Below are positions 6,881 to 15,081 of a stretch of DNA of 37,753 nucleotides, in pieces; the stretch's first letter is position 1; the number at the start of each line of letters is the position of its first letter. This DNA is from an uncultured Chloroflexota bacterium. Lineage in GTDB: Bacteria > Chloroflexota > Chloroflexia > Chloroflexales > Chloroflexaceae. The notes below the pieces were generated by a model that did no database searches, was not told where the DNA came from, and was given only the letters and a program-made list of their open reading frames with translations. The stretch is taken from NCBI GenBank assembly GCA_937120965.1, contig CAKZKA010000095.1, forward strand, positions 1-37,753. Reading direction: 5' to 3'. Made by a program: the position numbers and the translations under genes.

Positions 6881-8332
6881 ATGATCACCAAACATGATCT
6901 TCGGCCCCTGGCGGCGGACCTCTGGGAGATCCCCGTCGGGTTTCGCCGCGATATGCGTGTGCCGGCGCGGATCTACGCCAGTGAGGAGTTGCTCGACCAT
7001 GCGCTGGAGGATCTCAGCCTCCAGCAACTGGTCAACGCGGCGACCCTGCCGGGTGTGGTGGCCTATACCCTGGCAATGCCCGACATCCATCAGGGCTACG
7101 GCTTTCCTGTCGGCGGCGTCGCGGCGATGGCCCTGCCCGATGGCGTGATCTCGCCGGGGGCCATCGGCTATGATATCAACTGTGGCGTGCGACTGCTGGC
7201 CGCGGAACTTGATGCGGAACAGGCCGCGCCCTATCTGGATGAACTGGCCGATACGCTCGACCGCGCCTGCCCCAGCGGTACCGGGCGCGGAGGCCGTATC
7301 CGCCTGAACGACGCCGATCTTGATGAGGTGCTGGCCGAGGGCGCCCGCTGGTGCCTGCGCCACGACCTGGCAACCGAGCACGACCTGGCGCATACCGAGG
7401 AAGGGGGCTGCATGGCCGGGGCCAACCCGGCGCGGGTCAGTCCGCGCGCCCGTGACCGCGCCCGCGACCAGCTCGGGACGCTCGGCGCCGGGAACCATTT
7501 TCTCGAGGTGGACCAGGTGGTGCAGGTGCACGATCCCGCGATTGCCGCGGCCTATGGGCTGCGCGAGGGGCAGATCGTGGTGCTGATCCACTGTGGCTCG
7601 CGCGGCCTGGGGCATCAGATCTGTACCGACTATGTGCGCGATTTCCAGCAGGTGGTGCAGCGCTACGGGATCAGTTTGCCTGACCGTGAGCTGGTCTGTG
7701 CGCCGCTGAGCGCGCCGGAGGCCCGGGCGTACATCGAAGCCATGCACTGCGCGGCCAATTTCGCCTTTGCCAATCGGCAGACCCTGGCCGCCCTCGTGCG
7801 CCAGAGTTTCACCCACGTCTTTGCCCGGCGCGGGCTGCCTGCCGGTCTGCGGCAGGTGTATGATGTGGCCCACAACATGGGTAAGATGGAAGAGCACCGG
7901 ATCGACGGCAAGCGCATGCAGGTCTGTGTACACCGCAAGGGGGCCACGCGGGCGTTTGGCCCGGGTTCGCCGGAGATCCCGGCGGATTACCGGCCTTACG
8001 GGCAGCCGGTACTGGTGCCTGGCTCGATGGGCACCGCCAGTTATGTGCTGGCGGGTACGGAACACGCCATGGCCGTGAGCTTCGGCTCGACCTGCCATGG
8101 GGCCGGGCGCATGCTCAGCCGCACGGCCGCCAAGCGCCAGATCCACGGTGAACAACTGCGCAAGCAACTCACCAGGCAGGGCATCCACGTCCGCGCCGGG
8201 AGTATGGCCGGTCTGGCCGAAGAGGCGCCGTTCGCCTACAAATCAGTGGACGAGGTGGTGGCGGTTGTTGACCGGGCCGGCCTGGCGCGCATCGTCGCTC
8301 GCCTCGAGCCGTTGCTGGTGGTGAAGGGGTAG
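6881..8332 (+). CDS. RNA ligase RtcB
   Basis: A 483-residue tRNA-splicing/RNA-repair ligase that joins 2',3'-cyclic phosphate (or 3'-phosphate) ends to 5'-OH ends using GTP and Mn2+. Visible signature segments: [10 protein letters not shown] (metal-binding Asp and Cys), [35 protein letters not shown], and the guanylylation motif CHGAGR with the GMP-accepting His at 406 from ATG 6881. Length matches the family. GGGAGG (6868-6873) lies 7 bases before ATG 6881; a GTG at 6878 directly adjoins it and is a less likely start. It is paired with archease. In bacteria it is usually an RNA-repair enzyme and may also act on introns or stress-cleaved RNA; the natural substrate here is not evident. Confidence 0.97.
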   Translation: MITKHDLRPLAADLWEIPVGFRRDMRVPARIYASEELLDHALEDLSLQQLVNAATLPGVVAYTLAMPDIHQGYGFPVGGVAAMALPDGVISPGAIGYDINCGVRLLAAELDAEQAAPYLDELADTLDRACPSGTGRGGRIRLNDADLDEVLAEGARWCLRHDLATEHDLAHTEEGGCMAGANPARVSPRARDRARDQLGTLGAGNHFLEVDQVVQVHDPAIAAAYGLREGQIVVLIHCGSRGLGHQICTDYVRDFQQVVQRYGISLPDRELVCAPLSAPEARAYIEAMHCAANFAFANRQTLAALVRQSFTHVFARRGLPAGLRQVYDVAHNMGKMEEHRIDGKRMQVCVHRKGATRAFGPGSPEIPADYRPYGQPVLVPGSMGTASYVLAGTEHAMAVSFGSTCHGAGRMLSRTAAKRQIHGEQLRKQLTRQGIHVRAGSMAGLAEEAPFAYKSVDEVVAVVDRAGLARIVARLEPLLVVKG

Positions 8333-8340
8333 TTGAGACT

Positions 8341-8390
8341 GTGGAGGTGTAGGGGTGTTTTCAGGTTTTTCCACACCTCCACACCTCCAC
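8341..8390. terminator. Bidirectional hairpin between rtcB and the capA-like gene
   Basis: GTGGAGGTGT at 8341-8350 can pair with ACACCTCCAC at 8373-8382 or with a second copy at 8381-8390. T-rich stretches (GTTTTCAGGTTTTT) lie in the loop. It sits in the 64-bp gap between two converging genes, where a shared terminator is expected. Confidence 0.6.
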
Positions 8391-8396
8391 ACCTTC

Positions 8397-9524
8397 CTAC
8401 CAACGCACTTCGAGAGCCTGATCGGGTTGAAGCTTCACCGCAACGCCGAGATTGCGACTGACGCGGCTGAGCCGCCGGGCCAGCCAGCCAGCTTCCTCGG
8501 GGGTGGCGCGCCACAGGCGGAAGCGTCGCCGTCGGAAGGGTAGCAGGCGGCCCCGCAGCAGACGCCCGTCGCCGGCCAGGGTGGCGAGGACGATGATGCC
8601 CAGGTCGGGACGGTACGATTCGTAGCCGCCGATGCCCTCGTAGTCGTTGATAAGGTCGCCGCAGCCGTAGAGGATCAGGCGCCCCTGGTACACTTCGATG
8701 CCCAGGGGATGGTGCGAAGAGTGCCCATAGACCAGATCGACCCCGGCGACGGCGATTAACTGCTGGGCGAAATCCTGGTGCTCAGGGGGAATGGCGTAGC
8801 CCCAGTTGCCGCCCCAGTGGAGCGAGACCACCACGCGGTCGCCTGGCTGGCGCAGGGCGCGGATGTGCGCCGCGACGTGCGCCAGGCTGCGCGGCGAGAG
8901 ATCTTCGAGCAGGTTGACCCCGGCGCGCTCTGCGGTGGCGGCCCAACTGAAGGGAATGCCGCTGGAGGGCAGACCCCAGGCCAGCACCAGCACCCTGTTC
9001 CCCGCTGGCGAGGCAACAATCACCGGCGCAGCAGCCTCGACGCGATTCAGACCCGCCCCGACGGTGCGTATGCCCGCCTGCCGCAGGCTGCGCAGGGTCT
9101 CACACAGCCCTTCGCGGCCCCAGTCGAGCACGTGGTTGTTCGCCAGCACGCAACAATCCACCTGCGCTGCGCTCAGGCAGGGCAGGTTGGCGGGATGCAT
9201 GCGGTAGGTGATCCCCTTGTCCGGCCAGGGCGTAGCGCTGGTTGTTACCGCGGTTTCGAGATTGATCAGACGCGCATCGGGCGCCTCACGCTCGAGGAGC
9301 GGCAGCGCGTCGCCCCATGGGTAAGCCGGGTCAACCGGCCTGGGGATGGGGCCGTTCACCTGTTCGGCAAAAGCGACATAGTCCACTGCGCTGCGCACAA
9401 ACGACTCGTAGATCGTCGGGTCGCCCGGATGCGGGAGAATCTGATCAATGCCGCGCCCGGTCATGACATCACCGCACAGGGCGAGGGTGACACAGCTAGC
9501 GGACGGGGGCGCATCCTGGCTCAT
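8397..9524 (-). CDS. CapA/PgsA-family metallophosphoesterase-like protein
   Basis: A 375-residue protein of the bacterial capsule-synthesis CapA family (PF09587), a calcineurin-like phosphoesterase fold. Order of motifs: CGDVMTGRGID near the N-terminus (metal-binding Asp), RLINLETAVT, VLANNHVLDWG (Asn-His), VVVSLHWGGNWGY, and VYGHSSHHPLGIEVY followed by YGCGDLINDYEGI. CapA/PgsA proteins take part in poly-gamma-glutamate synthesis or export in Bacillus. Many stand-alone homologues, as here, have no capB/C neighbours and no proven role. No signal peptide or N-terminal membrane anchor is visible, so it may be cytoplasmic. The start at ATG 9524 is supported by a GGGAGAG ribosome binding site. It is followed by the terminator shared with rtcB. 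Confidence 0.88.
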   Translation of the reverse strand: MSQDAPPSASCVTLALCGDVMTGRGIDQILPHPGDPTIYESFVRSAVDYVAFAEQVNGPIPRPVDPAYPWGDALPLLEREAPDARLINLETAVTTSATPWPDKGITYRMHPANLPCLSAAQVDCCVLANNHVLDWGREGLCETLRSLRQAGIRTVGAGLNRVEAAAPVIVASPAGNRVLVLAWGLPSSGIPFSWAATAERAGVNLLEDLSPRSLAHVAAHIRALRQPGDRVVVSLHWGGNWGYAIPPEHQDFAQQLIAVAGVDLVYGHSSHHPLGIEVYQGRLILYGCGDLINDYEGIGGYESYRPDLGIIVLATLAGDGRLLRGRLLPFRRRRFRLWRATPEEAGWLARRLSRVSRNLGVAVKLQPDQALEVRW

Positions 9525-9539
9525 AGCTCTCTCCCTGTC

Positions 9540-9690
9540 AGATGCCTATGCGGCTTCGCCGCACCCTGCCAGGATGAACATGGGTTGGTTCCGGGGGGCT
9601 GCGCCGACCCGGAGCCTCCCAACGCAGAGGGCTTGCCACCCCGGCAGGCAGGGGCGTGGGGAAACCTGGTTTCCCCATACCCCAGCCACT
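9540..9690 (-). repeat. Composite hairpin element, reverse orientation
   Basis: It contains ATGCGGCTTCGCCGCA (GCGGC/GCCGC hairpin module), GGATGAACATG (entry-like), the CCCCGGCAGGCAGGGG segment and the palindrome GGGGAAACCTGGTTTCCCC at 9658-9676. The palindrome is perfect with a different central base. It lies 28 bp beyond the stop of the minus-strand hydrolase. Confidence 0.7.
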
Positions 9691-9704
9691 GGCGGGATCG
9701 CCGT

Positions 9705-10376
9705 TTACCGCAGCCAGCGCGCAAACCAATCGGCGGCCAGCCGCGCCACCTCCTCCAGCGCACCCGGCTCCTCGAAGAGATGGGTTGCTCCCGGCACGAT
9801 TGCCAGCGACGACTGCGGCGGCAAGGCGGGCAGCACGGCCTGGTTCAGCGCGAGCACCTCGCGGTCGGCGCCGCCGACGATGAGCAGGGTCGGAGCGCGC
9901 ACCGCCTTCAGGTGCGATGCGGCCAGATCGGGGCGCCCGCCCCGCGAAACGACCGCGGCGACAAGCTCCGGGCGCTCCGCGGCGGCGATGAGGGCGGCTG
10001 CCGCGCCCGTGCTGGCCCCGAAGTAGCCCAGCGGCAAGGCGCTGGTTTCAGGCCAGGCGCGCACCTGCTCGGTCGCGTGGAGCAGGCGATGGCTCAGGAG
10101 TGGGATATCGAAGCGCAGATGGCGCGTGATCGCGTCGCGGGCCTCTTCATCAGCCGAAAGCAAGTCGAAGAGCAGGGTGGCAAAACCGGCCTGGTTCAGT
10201 TGCCCGGCCACGAAGCGGTTGCGCGGGCTGAAACGGCTGCTCCCGCTGCCGTGGGCAAAGAGGACCAGGCCCCGGGCCTCCGACGGGCGGACCGGGCTCC
10301 CCGCAAGGGTCAGGCGATCAACCTGAATGCGCACGGGAACCTCCCTGTAGCCCTGATCGTACATGCGCTCGGTCAT
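9705..10376 (-). CDS. Alpha/beta hydrolase (dienelactone-hydrolase-like)
   Basis: A 223-residue cytoplasmic alpha/beta hydrolase. It has the oxyanion segment LVLFAHGSGSSR, the nucleophile elbow GASTG (Ser of the GxSxG motif), the acid loop IVGGADREV and the catalytic His in GATHLFEEPGALEE, so the full Ser-Asp-His triad is present. The SRFSPRNRFVAGQLNQAGFATLLFDLL segment is typical of the small dienelactone-hydrolase-like group often annotated as putative phosphoribosyltransferase partners or esterases. The substrate is unknown. The reading frame is open upstream to 10649, but that part is repeat DNA. ATG 10376 (MTERMYDQGYREV) follows an AGGTAGGG stretch and gives a normal length. ATG 10364 is an alternative. 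Confidence 0.85.
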   Translation of the reverse strand: MTERMYDQGYREVPVRIQVDRLTLAGSPVRPSEARGLVLFAHGSGSSRFSPRNRFVAGQLNQAGFATLLFDLLSADEEARDAITRHLRFDIPLLSHRLLHATEQVRAWPETSALPLGYFGASTGAAAALIAAAERPELVAAVVSRGGRPDLAASHLKAVRAPTLLIVGGADREVLALNQAVLPALPPQSSLAIVPGATHLFEEPGALEEVARLAADWFARWLR

Positions 10377-10489
10377 AGTGGCCCTACCTTTTTGTGTGCA
10401 TGCCAACAAAGCGGCAACATGCCGCCTGCTCCCAGGGTAGCATGTCTGAGCGATAGGCGAGGGGCGAAGGGCTTCACACGGGGTAAGCG

Positions 10490-10860
10490 TTTCACCACCG
10501 ATGTGAACATAGCCCGCCTGCGGGAGGGTTTGGGAGGGCTGCGCCCTCCCAGGAAAAAAATCTGTTTTCATCGTGTCAGGGTATGGGGAACCCGGGCTTC
10601 CCCAACCCCCTCCCTGCGGGGAGGGTTTGGGGGCCTGTGGGCTGAACATCGAATCGGATGAACTGACCTAGAGTTCCCTACCCCCCTCCGGGGAAGGTTT
10701 GGGAGGGCTGCGCCCTCCCAAGAACACATATTTTCATTCCGGCGTTGTGCGGCGCAGCCGCATGGACGGCTGGGATGGGTTCCCTGGTGCGGGGGAAATG
10801 CGCCAACGAATGGGAAACGAATGACCGAATATAACGAATGCGAACGGCGTGCCTGACTCT
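10490..10860. repeat. Composite hairpin element with two B modules, C module and AACGAAT block
   Basis: In order: entry-like ATGTGAACATAGCCCGCC (10501), hairpin GGGAGGGC/GCCCTCCC (10532-10550), a degenerate 19-bp module (10585-10603), a second GGGAGGGC/GCCCTCCC hairpin (10701-10719), the TGCGGCGCAGCCGCA hairpin (about 10747-10762), and a block (about 10781-10860) with repeated AACGAAT. That last block is nearly duplicated at 25658-25725. The gap 10377-11040 contains no gene that I can support. Confidence 0.8.
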
Positions 10861-10993
10861 TCCGAGAAGGCGCGCCAAGCCGGCAGCCGCGCGAACACGA
10901 GCGCCACGATCCGCGCGTGCCGTGAACGCGCCGGTCTCGTGATACCCGTTGAAGGGGCAGCCCTCCCTGGAAACAACCTGCTGACCGGCGTGG

Positions 10994-10999
10994 TATACT
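10994..10999 (+). promoter_or_regulatory. -10 box upstream of the BtuF-like gene
   Basis: TATACT preceded by TGG. No good -35 hexamer is seen at the right distance, so this is a weak call. It lies 42 bp upstream of the start codon. Confidence 0.3.
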
Positions 11000-11040
11000 G
11001 CGCCTCGCAGCCATTTCACTGCCATCACCGGGAGGCAGGT

Positions 11041-11847
11041 ATGCTGTTCGATGCCCTGGGACGACGCCTCGAACTCAGCGGGCCGCCCCGACGGATCGTC
11101 TCGCTCGTGCCCAGCCTGACCGAGTGGCTGTTCAGTGTGGGCCTGGGCGAGCGGGTCGTTGGCGTCACCGACTACTGCATCGAGCCGGCGGCGGCGCTGA
11201 CGGGCCTGCCGCGGCTGCGGGGCGCCAAGAACCCCGACCGGGCGCGGATCGTCGCCTTGCAGCCCGACCTGGTGATCGCCGACCAGGAGGAGAACCGCGA
11301 GCGCGATGTTCTGGCGCTCACCACGGCGGGCATCCCGGTGTATGTGACGGCCATCCGCAGCGTGGCCGATGTGCCGGAGCAACTCGAGCCGCTGGCGCGG
11401 ATGCTGGGGGTAGCTGAGCGAGCCGCCCCGGCGCTGGAGGACCTGCGCGCGGCGATCAGCGCGGCGGAGCAGGCCCTGCCGGCCACGCCGCGCCCGAGCA
11501 TCGCCTTTATCTGGCGTGACCCGTGGATGGCGGTCGGCGCCGAAACCTACGCTGGCGACCTGTTGCGGCTCTGTGGCGCGGCCAACCTCGCCGCGCAGCT
11601 TCCCGGGCGCTACCCGCGCGCTCCCCTCGATGCCTTTCTGGCCCTGCGCCCGGAGGTGATCGTGCTCCCCAGCGAGCCGTATGCCTTCAGTGAGCGTGAC
11701 CTTGACGCCTTCACCCCTTTCGCCGATGTACCCGCGGTGCGCGATGGGCGGGTTTCCCCATTCCCCTGCCCACGGGGTGGCAGGCGACCCCGGCAGCAGG
11801 AATGCCAGTGGCCGATCCCACGGGCAGCGCAAATGCGGATGTGTTAG
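11041..11847 (+). CDS. BtuF/FhuD-like periplasmic-binding-fold protein, C-terminus replaced
   Basis: A 268-residue protein of the helical-backbone metal-receptor family (PF01497; corrinoid or siderophore binding). It begins at ATG 11041 behind GGGAGG (11030-11035). Family features: PPRRIVSLVPSLTEWLFSVGLGERVVGVTDYC, then GAKNPDRARIVALQPDLVIADQEEN, a long linker helix (about 105-145), SIAFIWRDPWMAVGAETYAGDLLRLCGAAN, and ALRPEVIVLPSEPYAF. The normal sequence ends at about DVPAVRDGRV (nt 11755). The remaining ~30 residues are low-complexity Pro/Arg/Gln sequence translated from repeat DNA, whereas relatives continue with a final strand and helix. There is no signal peptide, as in other cytoplasmic or N-terminally short members. 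It is probably a 3'-truncated gene, and whether it still functions is uncertain. The damage lies at the left edge of the restriction-modification island. Confidence 0.8.
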   Translation: MLFDALGRRLELSGPPRRIVSLVPSLTEWLFSVGLGERVVGVTDYCIEPAAALTGLPRLRGAKNPDRARIVALQPDLVIADQEENRERDVLALTTAGIPVYVTAIRSVADVPEQLEPLARMLGVAERAAPALEDLRAAISAAEQALPATPRPSIAFIWRDPWMAVGAETYAGDLLRLCGAANLAAQLPGRYPRAPLDAFLALRPEVIVLPSEPYAFSERDLDAFTPFADVPAVRDGRVSPFPCPRGGRRPRQQECQWPIPRAAQMRMC

Positions 11848-11850
11848 AAT
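11751..11850. repeat. Half hairpin module and junction of the R-M island
   Basis: CGGGTTTCCCC, the right half of the 19-bp palindrome, appears directly after the conserved BtuF coding sequence. CCCCTGCCCACGGGG follows, and then the upstream region of the methyltransferase. The left arm of the palindrome is missing, so the join lies inside the palindrome. TAGAAT at 11845-11850 could be the -10 box of the methyltransferase. Confidence 0.55.
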
Positions 11851-11890
11851 ATCTGTGCGTTTTTGCATCGCTGTTGAGTGAGCGCCTGTC

Positions 11891-13057
11891 ATGACTAACC
11901 TGACCTTCTACGAATTCTTCGCCGGCGGCGGTCTGGCACGGATTGGTCTGGGACCGCAGTGGACATGCCTGTTTGCCAACGACTTCGATGAGAAGAAGGC
12001 AGAGGTGTATCGCCGCAACTTCGCCGGCGCGCCCGAGCTGGTCGTTGAGAACATTCATCGCCTTACAGCCGATATGCTGCCGGGGCGTGCGCTGCTGGCG
12101 TGGGCGTCATTTCCCTGCCAGGACCTGTCGCTTGCCGGGAAGGGCGGCGGTCTGCGCGCCGAACGCAGCGGCGCCTTCTGGCCGTTCTGGCGTCTGATCG
12201 TTGATCTTGAACGAGAAGGACGCAGCGTTCCCATCATCGCTATCGAAAATGTGGTCGGTTTGCTATCATCGAATCAGGGGCGCGACTTCCAAGAACTGGC
12301 TTCGGTGATAGTTGCAGAAGGATACCGATTAGGAGCGATGGTTATCGACGCGGTTCACTTCGTTCCGCAATCAAGACCGCGCCTCTTCGTGATTGCGGTC
12401 AAGGAACATGTGACAATACCGGACACGTTGACGACGCATGTGCCAGACGCCCTCTGGCATCCATCTGCGGTCGCGCGCGCGTGCCATGGTCTGGCGCCGG
12501 CTCTGCAGAGCGCGTGGATCTGGTGGAGTCTGCCCGCGCCTGCATGCGCGCGCCCGCACCTGCGCGACGTGATCGATCACGAGCCGGTTGGTGTGTCCTG
12601 GCACAGCCAGGAAGAAACAGGGCGCCTGCTCTCACTGATGTCGCCGCGCAATCTTGCCAGAGTGCGTCACGCGCAGGCAACCGGTCGCCGGTATATCGGA
12701 ACGATCTACAAGCGAACGCGCATCCAGGACGGTGTCAAGCGCCAGCGCGCCGAAGTGCGGTTCGATGGCGTGAGCGGTTGTCTACGCACGCCGACTGGAG
12801 GTTCGAGTCGGCAGACGATACTGGTTGTTGAGGGAGATGGTATCCGCTCGCGCCTGCTGTCGGCACGCGAAGCAGCACGCTTGATGGGATTGCCTGACAG
12901 TTACTGGTTGCCAGAACGCTACAACGACGGGTATCATGTGATGGGAGACGCCGTAGCGGCGCCGGTCGTTTCGTGGCTGGAAACGCATATCCTGCGACCG
13001 CTTGCAACACATATCGCGCAAAGCGTAGAGGAGCAGACGCATAATGTCAGCGTCTAA
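11891..13057 (+). CDS. DNA (cytosine-5) methyltransferase
   Basis: A 388-residue C5 methyltransferase that transfers methyl from S-adenosylmethionine to cytosine in a specific DNA site. Motif I is FYEFFAGGGLARIGL; motif IV, with the catalytic Cys76, is FPCQDLSLAG; motif VI is IAIENVVG; motif VIII is QSRPRLFVIA. The variable target-recognition region lies at about 175-310 and contains CLRTPTGGSSRQ. Motifs IX/X are REAARLMGLPDSYW and YHVMGDAVAAPVV. All core motifs are intact. The stop overlaps the start of the nuclease gene by 14 bp, and a Vsr gene follows, so this is the modification arm of a type II system. The recognition sequence cannot be read from sequence. Base composition is more AT-rich than the neighbours, increasingly so downstream, consistent with horizontal acquisition. 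Confidence 0.95.
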   Translation: MTNLTFYEFFAGGGLARIGLGPQWTCLFANDFDEKKAEVYRRNFAGAPELVVENIHRLTADMLPGRALLAWASFPCQDLSLAGKGGGLRAERSGAFWPFWRLIVDLEREGRSVPIIAIENVVGLLSSNQGRDFQELASVIVAEGYRLGAMVIDAVHFVPQSRPRLFVIAVKEHVTIPDTLTTHVPDALWHPSAVARACHGLAPALQSAWIWWSLPAPACARPHLRDVIDHEPVGVSWHSQEETGRLLSLMSPRNLARVRHAQATGRRYIGTIYKRTRIQDGVKRQRAEVRFDGVSGCLRTPTGGSSRQTILVVEGDGIRSRLLSAREAARLMGLPDSYWLPERYNDGYHVMGDAVAAPVVSWLETHILRPLATHIAQSVEEQTHNVSV

Positions 13058-13910
13058 GCCGATCATTTTCTGTGAGCTGTCCGAACATACGAAGCGCCTT
13101 ATTGAAAAGTATGTCGAGGCGCTCAAATCGTCTGCGCCATCGATTGGCAGCCACGGCATGAACGAGACCGAATTCTGGCAATCAGGACTCTTTCGCGCTG
13201 CTATTGGGCAATTGCGTGGCGCTCAAGCAGCCACAACCCACGAAAAACGTGACTTTATCGAGCGGGTGCTGGGCTTTCTCAAAGATAATCACAAGATTAC
13301 CGACTGGACGTTTAGCGGATCAGGCAATCGCCACGATTACGAGGTTCACATAAACGAAGACTACACGTGTGTCATCGAGGCGAAAGGCTGTCTCGACGGC
13401 AATAACACTAATATCTTCCAGCGCCCGGCCAATGCCAATGAATTCATTATCTGGTCGCTGTGTCAGAATCCCGGCTCAGATCCTCGACACAATGCCTGGT
13501 CGGGCATTCATACGCGGTTAAGCGCTGAGATCATTCACCAAAAGGAGCGAGTGGATGGCTTGATAATCTGGGATATGCTCTGTGGCACGAAAGGTCGCGT
13601 CCGTCCCAAGCTGGCCGCTGGGCTTGAACGTAGCACAAGAGTAGACGCTTTTCAGGTTCCGCCACCGTGTTTGTATCTCTTCCCCAAGACGCTTCCCGAT
13701 GTGCGCAATAATTCCAGACCGGCGTGCTGGAACATTAATGACGTTAGGTTTTTGAAAATACTCTATGACACATTCAAGTGTGATGTTCATGATATAGTTG
13801 AGATTTGCATCGAGGTGCGCACTTCTGGCCCCGATGTTGAACGACGAACGATTTGGAAGCGCAACGGCGTGTTAGTGGTTCAGTCAAGGTGGACAAAAAT
13901 CAAGCGGTAA
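13044..13910 (+). CDS. Probable type II restriction endonuclease
   Basis: A 288-residue protein whose ATG (13044) overlaps the end of the methyltransferase gene and is preceded by AGAGGAG. A candidate PD-(D/E)xK nuclease core is visible at about 97-117: RHDYEV (acidic Asp) followed by TCVIEAKG (Glu-x-Lys). The surrounding sequence (NETEFWQSGLFRAAIG, RDFIERVLGFLKD) is alpha-helical, as is common before such cores. I do not recognise a specific restriction family. The call rests on the E-A-K motif and its position between a 5mC methyltransferase and Vsr. The codon usage is clearly more AT-rich than the host genes. An alternative is an accessory nuclease of unknown type. Confidence 0.72.
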   Translation: MSASKPIIFCELSEHTKRLIEKYVEALKSSAPSIGSHGMNETEFWQSGLFRAAIGQLRGAQAATTHEKRDFIERVLGFLKDNHKITDWTFSGSGNRHDYEVHINEDYTCVIEAKGCLDGNNTNIFQRPANANEFIIWSLCQNPGSDPRHNAWSGIHTRLSAEIIHQKERVDGLIIWDMLCGTKGRVRPKLAAGLERSTRVDAFQVPPPCLYLFPKTLPDVRNNSRPACWNINDVRFLKILYDTFKCDVHDIVEICIEVRTSGPDVERRTIWKRNGVLVVQSRWTKIKR

Positions 13911-13913
13911 ATT

Positions 13914-14324
13914 ATGCCGGATGTTTTTCAGCCAGAAGAACGAAGCCGCATTATGGCAAAGGTGCGCGGCGAGGACACCTTGCCGGAAAAGCTCGTGCGC
14001 TCGTTGATTCACAGGATGGGGTATCGCTTTCGACTTCACTTAAAAGATTTGCCCGGCAAACCTGACATTGTTTTGCCGCGCCACAAGAAAGTTATCTTTG
14101 TACATGGCTGTTTCTGGCATCAACACGAAGGATGCCCTCATGCAGCGCGACCGGCGAGCAACATCGAATACTGGAATAAAAAACTTGATCGAAATATGAT
14201 TCGTGATCGGGAAAATATGCAAAAGCTAGAATATCTTGGCTGGAAGGTGCTTGTCATTTGGGAGTGTGAAACGAGAGATCAGGAGCGATTGATTCAAACT
14301 TTGAAAACCTTCCTGTCTTCCTGA
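13914..14324 (+). CDS. Very-short-patch mismatch repair endonuclease Vsr
   Basis: A 136-residue DNA mismatch endonuclease that nicks 5' of the T in T:G mismatches formed by deamination of 5-methylcytosine. Visible family motifs: RSRIMAKVRGEDTLPEKLVRSLIH at the N-terminus, LPGKPDIVLPRHKKVIFVHGCFWHQHEGC (catalytic Asp in PDI, plus zinc-binding His/Cys), and YWNKKLDRNMIRDRENMQKLEYLGWKVLVIWECE. It starts 3 bp after the nuclease stop and completes a three-gene operon. It protects the host from mutation caused by the neighbouring methyltransferase. Its stop codon TGA (14322-14324) lies inside the entry module CTGAGGTGAAAATAGCCCGC of a hairpin element. Confidence 0.96.
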   Translation: MPDVFQPEERSRIMAKVRGEDTLPEKLVRSLIHRMGYRFRLHLKDLPGKPDIVLPRHKKVIFVHGCFWHQHEGCPHAARPASNIEYWNKKLDRNMIRDRENMQKLEYLGWKVLVIWECETRDQERLIQTLKTFLSS

Positions 14325-14471
14325 GGTGAAAATAGCCCGCGCTCGGGAAGGTTTGGGAGGGCGCAGCCCTCCCAAGAATAGCTATTTTCATTCCGGCGTT
14401 GTGCGCCATGCGCATGACCGTCTGAGGTGAACATACGGGGAAACCGGGGTTCCCCAACCCCCTCCCTGCGG
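14321..14471 (+). repeat. Composite hairpin element at the right edge of the R-M island
   Basis: The entry module CTGAGGTGAAAATAGCCCGC (14321-14340) contains the vsr stop. It is followed by the hairpin GGGAGGGCGCAGCCCTCCC (14355-14373), a GTTGTGCGCCATGCGCATG segment, a second entry module CTGAGGTGAACATA (14422) and the 19-bp module GGGGAAACCGGGGTTCCCC (14437-14455). The order matches the element at 25726-25863. Confidence 0.85.
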
Positions 14472-14676
14472 GGTTTAAGGGCGGACAGAACATTCGAGCC
14501 AACGTGGCGTGTACCCTATTGGAACGCCCCCGCGCGCGGCTCTGGTCTCCCCGCTTCGACAGGCTCAGCGCAGGCGCTCCAGCGAAGCTGGAGCGGGGGA
14601 GGGGGCGGGAGCCACCCAGCGCATCCCAACGCCATACCGCCCGTCGGCGCTCATACGTTCTGTCCGCTCCTGAACC
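14472..14676 (+). mobile_element. MITE-like element, copy 2 (about 205 bp)
   Basis: Left terminus GGTTTAAGGGCGGACAGAAC. The right terminus on the opposite strand reads GGTTCAGGAGCGGACAGAAC. The interior aligns with copy 1 at 5841-6098: GAGCCAACGTGGC, the CTTCGACAGGCTCAGCGCAGG core, GCTCCAGCGAAGCTGGAG and CATCCCAACGCCATA. It lacks the extra ~50 bp of copy 1. It has no transposase or other gene. It is inserted directly next to the hairpin composite after vsr. Confidence 0.78.
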
Positions 14677-15081
14677 CTGTGGGAAGGGAACCAGGCGCCA
14701 CTCCCCAGCAGGGGGCGGTTGGGAGGGAGAGCAAAACACCCACCGCGCCACGCAGCAGCCCGGGTAGCTGACAGGATTCTAATAAACTTCTTATATTGCC
14801 CTGCGCCAGAACAGGTATGATAATTCATCGTTGGAGGGTATCGTCCTATCGGTGACGGCGACCGGTTCTCCCTGTCGGCCATGCACTCCGGGGTGATACC
14901 TGCGCGACACACGTCAACGAAGACATAGTGTGGAGGGTGCATCCCGCAAGCCGAGGCTTCGCTCCCGACCGGAGTGCTCGCGGTTGCTCGAACGTGGCTG
15001 ATGGAACATACGCGCGCTTCGGCAGCGCGTTGTTTCTGGCGCTACGCCAGGTTTGCCGTCGATTAGCAAAGGAGGTGAACG
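14677..15081 (+). promoter_or_regulatory. Upstream region of the zinc-ribbon/glucan synthase operon
   Basis: A gap of about 400 bp with no supported gene. It is AT-richer at 14765-14830. CTGACA (14768-14773) and TATATT (14792-14797) form a possible promoter with an 18-bp spacer; TTGCCC (14796-14801) and GATAAT (14819-14824) form another with 17 bp. The leader would be over 200 nt. I see no known riboswitch. AAAGGAGGTGA (15068-15078) is the ribosome binding site of the next gene. Confidence 0.4.

Noticed and set aside
6329-8188. 619-residue minus-strand frame opposite rtcB
   Set aside because: Antisense shadow; rtcB on the plus strand has all its family motifs.
12790-12815. tRNA T-loop-like GGTTCGAGTC
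   Set aside because: It lies inside the methyltransferase gene with no acceptor or anticodon stem around it. No tRNA was found in the window.
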